A stretch of 7,070 nucleotides of DNA, taken from assembly GCA_051008975.1 (NCBI GenBank), contig JBPCXA010000167.1, forward strand, positions 1 through 7,070. The letters are read 5' to 3'. Source of the DNA: Persebacter sp051008975. Its GTDB lineage: Bacteria; Pseudomonadota; Gammaproteobacteria; Tethybacterales; Persebacteraceae. Under the pieces are notes generated by a model. The model saw only the letters and a program-made list of their open reading frames with translations, had not been told where the DNA came from and ran no database searches. The translations under genes and the position numbers were made by a program. Shown here one piece after another: positions 5,384 through 7,070 of this stretch; positions within the stretch are counted from its first letter, which is position 1; each line of letters opens with the position of its first letter.

Positions 5384-7066
5384 TTAAACGTCCAGCCACA
5401 AACGGCGCATGTGATAGAACTCCGCCGGATGGCGCTGGAATCCTTTCACATAGGTTTTGCCGCCGGTGTACAGTTTGATCCAGTACGGCTGCACCATCAC
5501 ATGCGCGGCGAGCAACTCTTCCTGGCACACTTTCATGTGATCGGAAGCCGCCTTGGGGTCCGGGGAAGCCGCCGCCGCCGCGAGGGCGTCGTCGTACTTT
5601 TTGCTGGCGAAACGCGCCTCGTTCCACGGTACGCCCGATTTGTAGGCGAGTTTGTGGAGCATGATCGCCAGCGGACGCGAAGTCCAGAAGGTCAGCCCGA
5701 ACTCGCTTTTGTCCCACACCTCCCAGTATTGGGCGGACGGCAGAACTTCCAGCTGCACGTCAATGCCGGCTTCCTTGCACTGCGCCTGTAGCACTTCGCA
5801 GGTGTTCTGTTCCCAGTCGCCCTGCGTGTTGCCGACGGTGAGCTTGATGGATTTGCCTTTCATCCCCGCCGCTTCCCAAAGTTGGCGCGCCTTTTCCAGA
5901 TTCCGCCGCGGACGAAAGCCGAGATCGTAATAATCCGGCTGGGTCGGGGCGGTGTGGTGGTTTTCCGCCGCGTCGCCGTTGTTGGCGTAGGCGGTGGCGA
6001 GCATCGCGCCGTTGTCGGTCGCGAGTTGAATCGCCTCGCGCACGCGCGGGTCAATCGCCCGAACTTTGAGATTTTCGTCCTCATAGTCGTCGCAGGCGAA
6101 GCGAATGACCGGCGTTTGCTGGGTGACCGAATCGAGAATCTGCATATCGGGCAGACCGCGGACGATGTCCAGTTGCTTCGGCGTGATTTTGTAAATCCAG
6201 TCGGTCTGATTGGGATCGGAAGCGATCGCCGAAATCGACGCCTGCGGATCTTCGCCGAGGTCAATGAACTGCACCGCGTCCAGATAGGCGTCGCCCTGTC
6301 CCTCCGGACCGCCCCAGTAGCCCGGACGGCGGACGATTTTCGCGCCTTCGCCGACCTGGTAATGTTCCAGCATGAACGCGCCGGTGCCGATGCCGTTTTT
6401 CGTCAAATCGGCGCCGGTGTCGTCAAACGACCGATGCACAATCTGCGTCGGATACGCGTACAGGCGGTGCGGCACCGAAACATCCGCCGCCGAGAGATGC
6501 AGACGGACTTGATGCGAATTCACCTTTTCCACATCGTTGAGTCCGGACGCCGTGTTCCATTCGCCGTGATTGGCGGAAGTGTTGCCCTCCACCCGCCAGC
6601 GCGCGAAGTTATGGGCGACATCGTCGGCGTTAAATTCGTCGCCGTTGCTCCATTTGATCCCCTTGCGCAAAAAGAAATCCACGGTTTTGCCGTCGCCGGA
6701 AACTTTCCAGCTTTCGGACAAATACGGCGTGACGACGCCGTCTTCGCCGTAGAACGTGAGATATTCGCAAATGTCGCGCGTGACATTGCTGCCTTCAATC
6801 CACGAAAAGGTCTGCGGATCCTGCAATTTTTGCAGCGGTGTGTCCAGACGAAAAGTACCGCCTTTTTTCGCCGCCTGCGCATGCGCGACCGGCGCACCGC
6901 CGGCGAAGCCGTATACGGCGGCGGCGGACATGCCGAGGGCGGAAGCCATCTGCAGAAAATCACGGCGGGAAATTTCCTTCCGTTGGAATTGATCCACCAC
7001 TTCGGGCAGATTCGCGTTGATTTTGCCCTGCGCCTTAATCCGTCGCAGGTCGTGTTTTTTGGCCAT
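5384..7066 (-). CDS. Tat-exported family 5 solute-binding protein of a peptide-type ABC importer
   Basis: This 560-residue periplasmic protein captures the solute and hands it to the permeases encoded downstream. A twin-arginine signal is visible: SRRDFLQ at 33-39, a hydrophobic stretch at about 40-60, and a likely signal peptidase cut after AHA 61-63. Export in folded form is therefore expected. No lipobox Cys is present, so it should be soluble rather than a lipoprotein. The n-region of over 30 residues before the twin Arg is long but charged and helical, as in some alphaproteobacterial relatives. The SBP_bac_5 fold follows: TPYLSESWKVSGDGKTVDFF (113-132), LRKGIKWSNGDEFNADDVAH (133-152), GIGTGAFML (225-233), the partner lobe with VREAIQLATDNGAM (342-355), and a C-terminal return with GVPWNEARF (478-486) and VMVQPYW (523-529). 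Length suits the family. The ATG at 7066 is four bases from the window edge, so promoter and ribosome-binding site lie outside. Ligand is unknown; peptides are the default guess. Confidence 0.93.
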   Translation of the reverse strand: MAKKHDLRRIKAQGKINANLPEVVDQFQRKEISRRDFLQMASALGMSAAAVYGFAGGAPVAHAQAAKKGGTFRLDTPLQKLQDPQTFSWIEGSNVTRDICEYLTFYGEDGVVTPYLSESWKVSGDGKTVDFFLRKGIKWSNGDEFNADDVAHNFARWRVEGNTSANHGEWNTASGLNDVEKVNSHQVRLHLSAADVSVPHRLYAYPTQIVHRSFDDTGADLTKNGIGTGAFMLEHYQVGEGAKIVRRPGYWGGPEGQGDAYLDAVQFIDLGEDPQASISAIASDPNQTDWIYKITPKQLDIVRGLPDMQILDSVTQQTPVIRFACDDYEDENLKVRAIDPRVREAIQLATDNGAMLATAYANNGDAAENHHTAPTQPDYYDLGFRPRRNLEKARQLWEAAGMKGKSIKLTVGNTQGDWEQNTCEVLQAQCKEAGIDVQLEVLPSAQYWEVWDKSEFGLTFWTSRPLAIMLHKLAYKSGVPWNEARFASKKYDDALAAAAASPDPKAASDHMKVCQEELLAAHVMVQPYWIKLYTGGKTYVKGFQRHPAEFYHMRRLWLDV

Positions 7067-7070
7067 GAGG

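Overview
The window comes from a GC-rich diderm bacterium, most likely a proteobacterium and probably alphaproteobacterial. The signs are a twin-arginine-exported periplasmic binding protein, a fused OppD-OppF type ATPase, and an outer-membrane beta-barrel-like reading frame on the other strand. This placement is an inference; no rRNA or marker gene is present.

Layout. Positions 1-848 (+ strand) hold the 3' end of a gene that runs in from the left edge. It looks like the C-terminal beta-barrel of an autotransporter and is split into two overlapping frames by an apparent one-base shift near 413-417. Positions 849-1257 are a gene-free stretch between convergent genes, filled with a mosaic of short palindromes. 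Six copies of an ATTCC-nGC-loop-GCn-GGAAT core (four forward, two reverse) alternate with smaller hairpins, and some of these probably terminate transcription from both sides.

Positions 1258-7066 (- strand) hold a complete peptide-type ABC importer of the PepT/Dpp-Opp class. In transcription order it comprises a Tat-exported family 5 solute-binding protein (7066-5384), a strong hairpin-plus-T-tract between genes (5321-5361), a DppB-like permease with an enlarged periplasmic loop (5298-4180), a DppC-like permease (4183-3344, ATGA overlap), and a two-domain ATPase carrying both OppD-like and OppF-like halves (3339-1258). The binding protein would deliver a peptide or similar small solute to the two permeases, and the fused ATPase would power transport. 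The internal hairpin probably lets the binding protein be made in excess over the membrane parts. The substrate cannot be read from sequence.

I found no clearly new multi-gene system. The items most worth a second look are the palindrome mosaic, which has compensatory base changes and a composite inverted repeat; the split barrel gene; and the extra periplasmic segment in the first permease.
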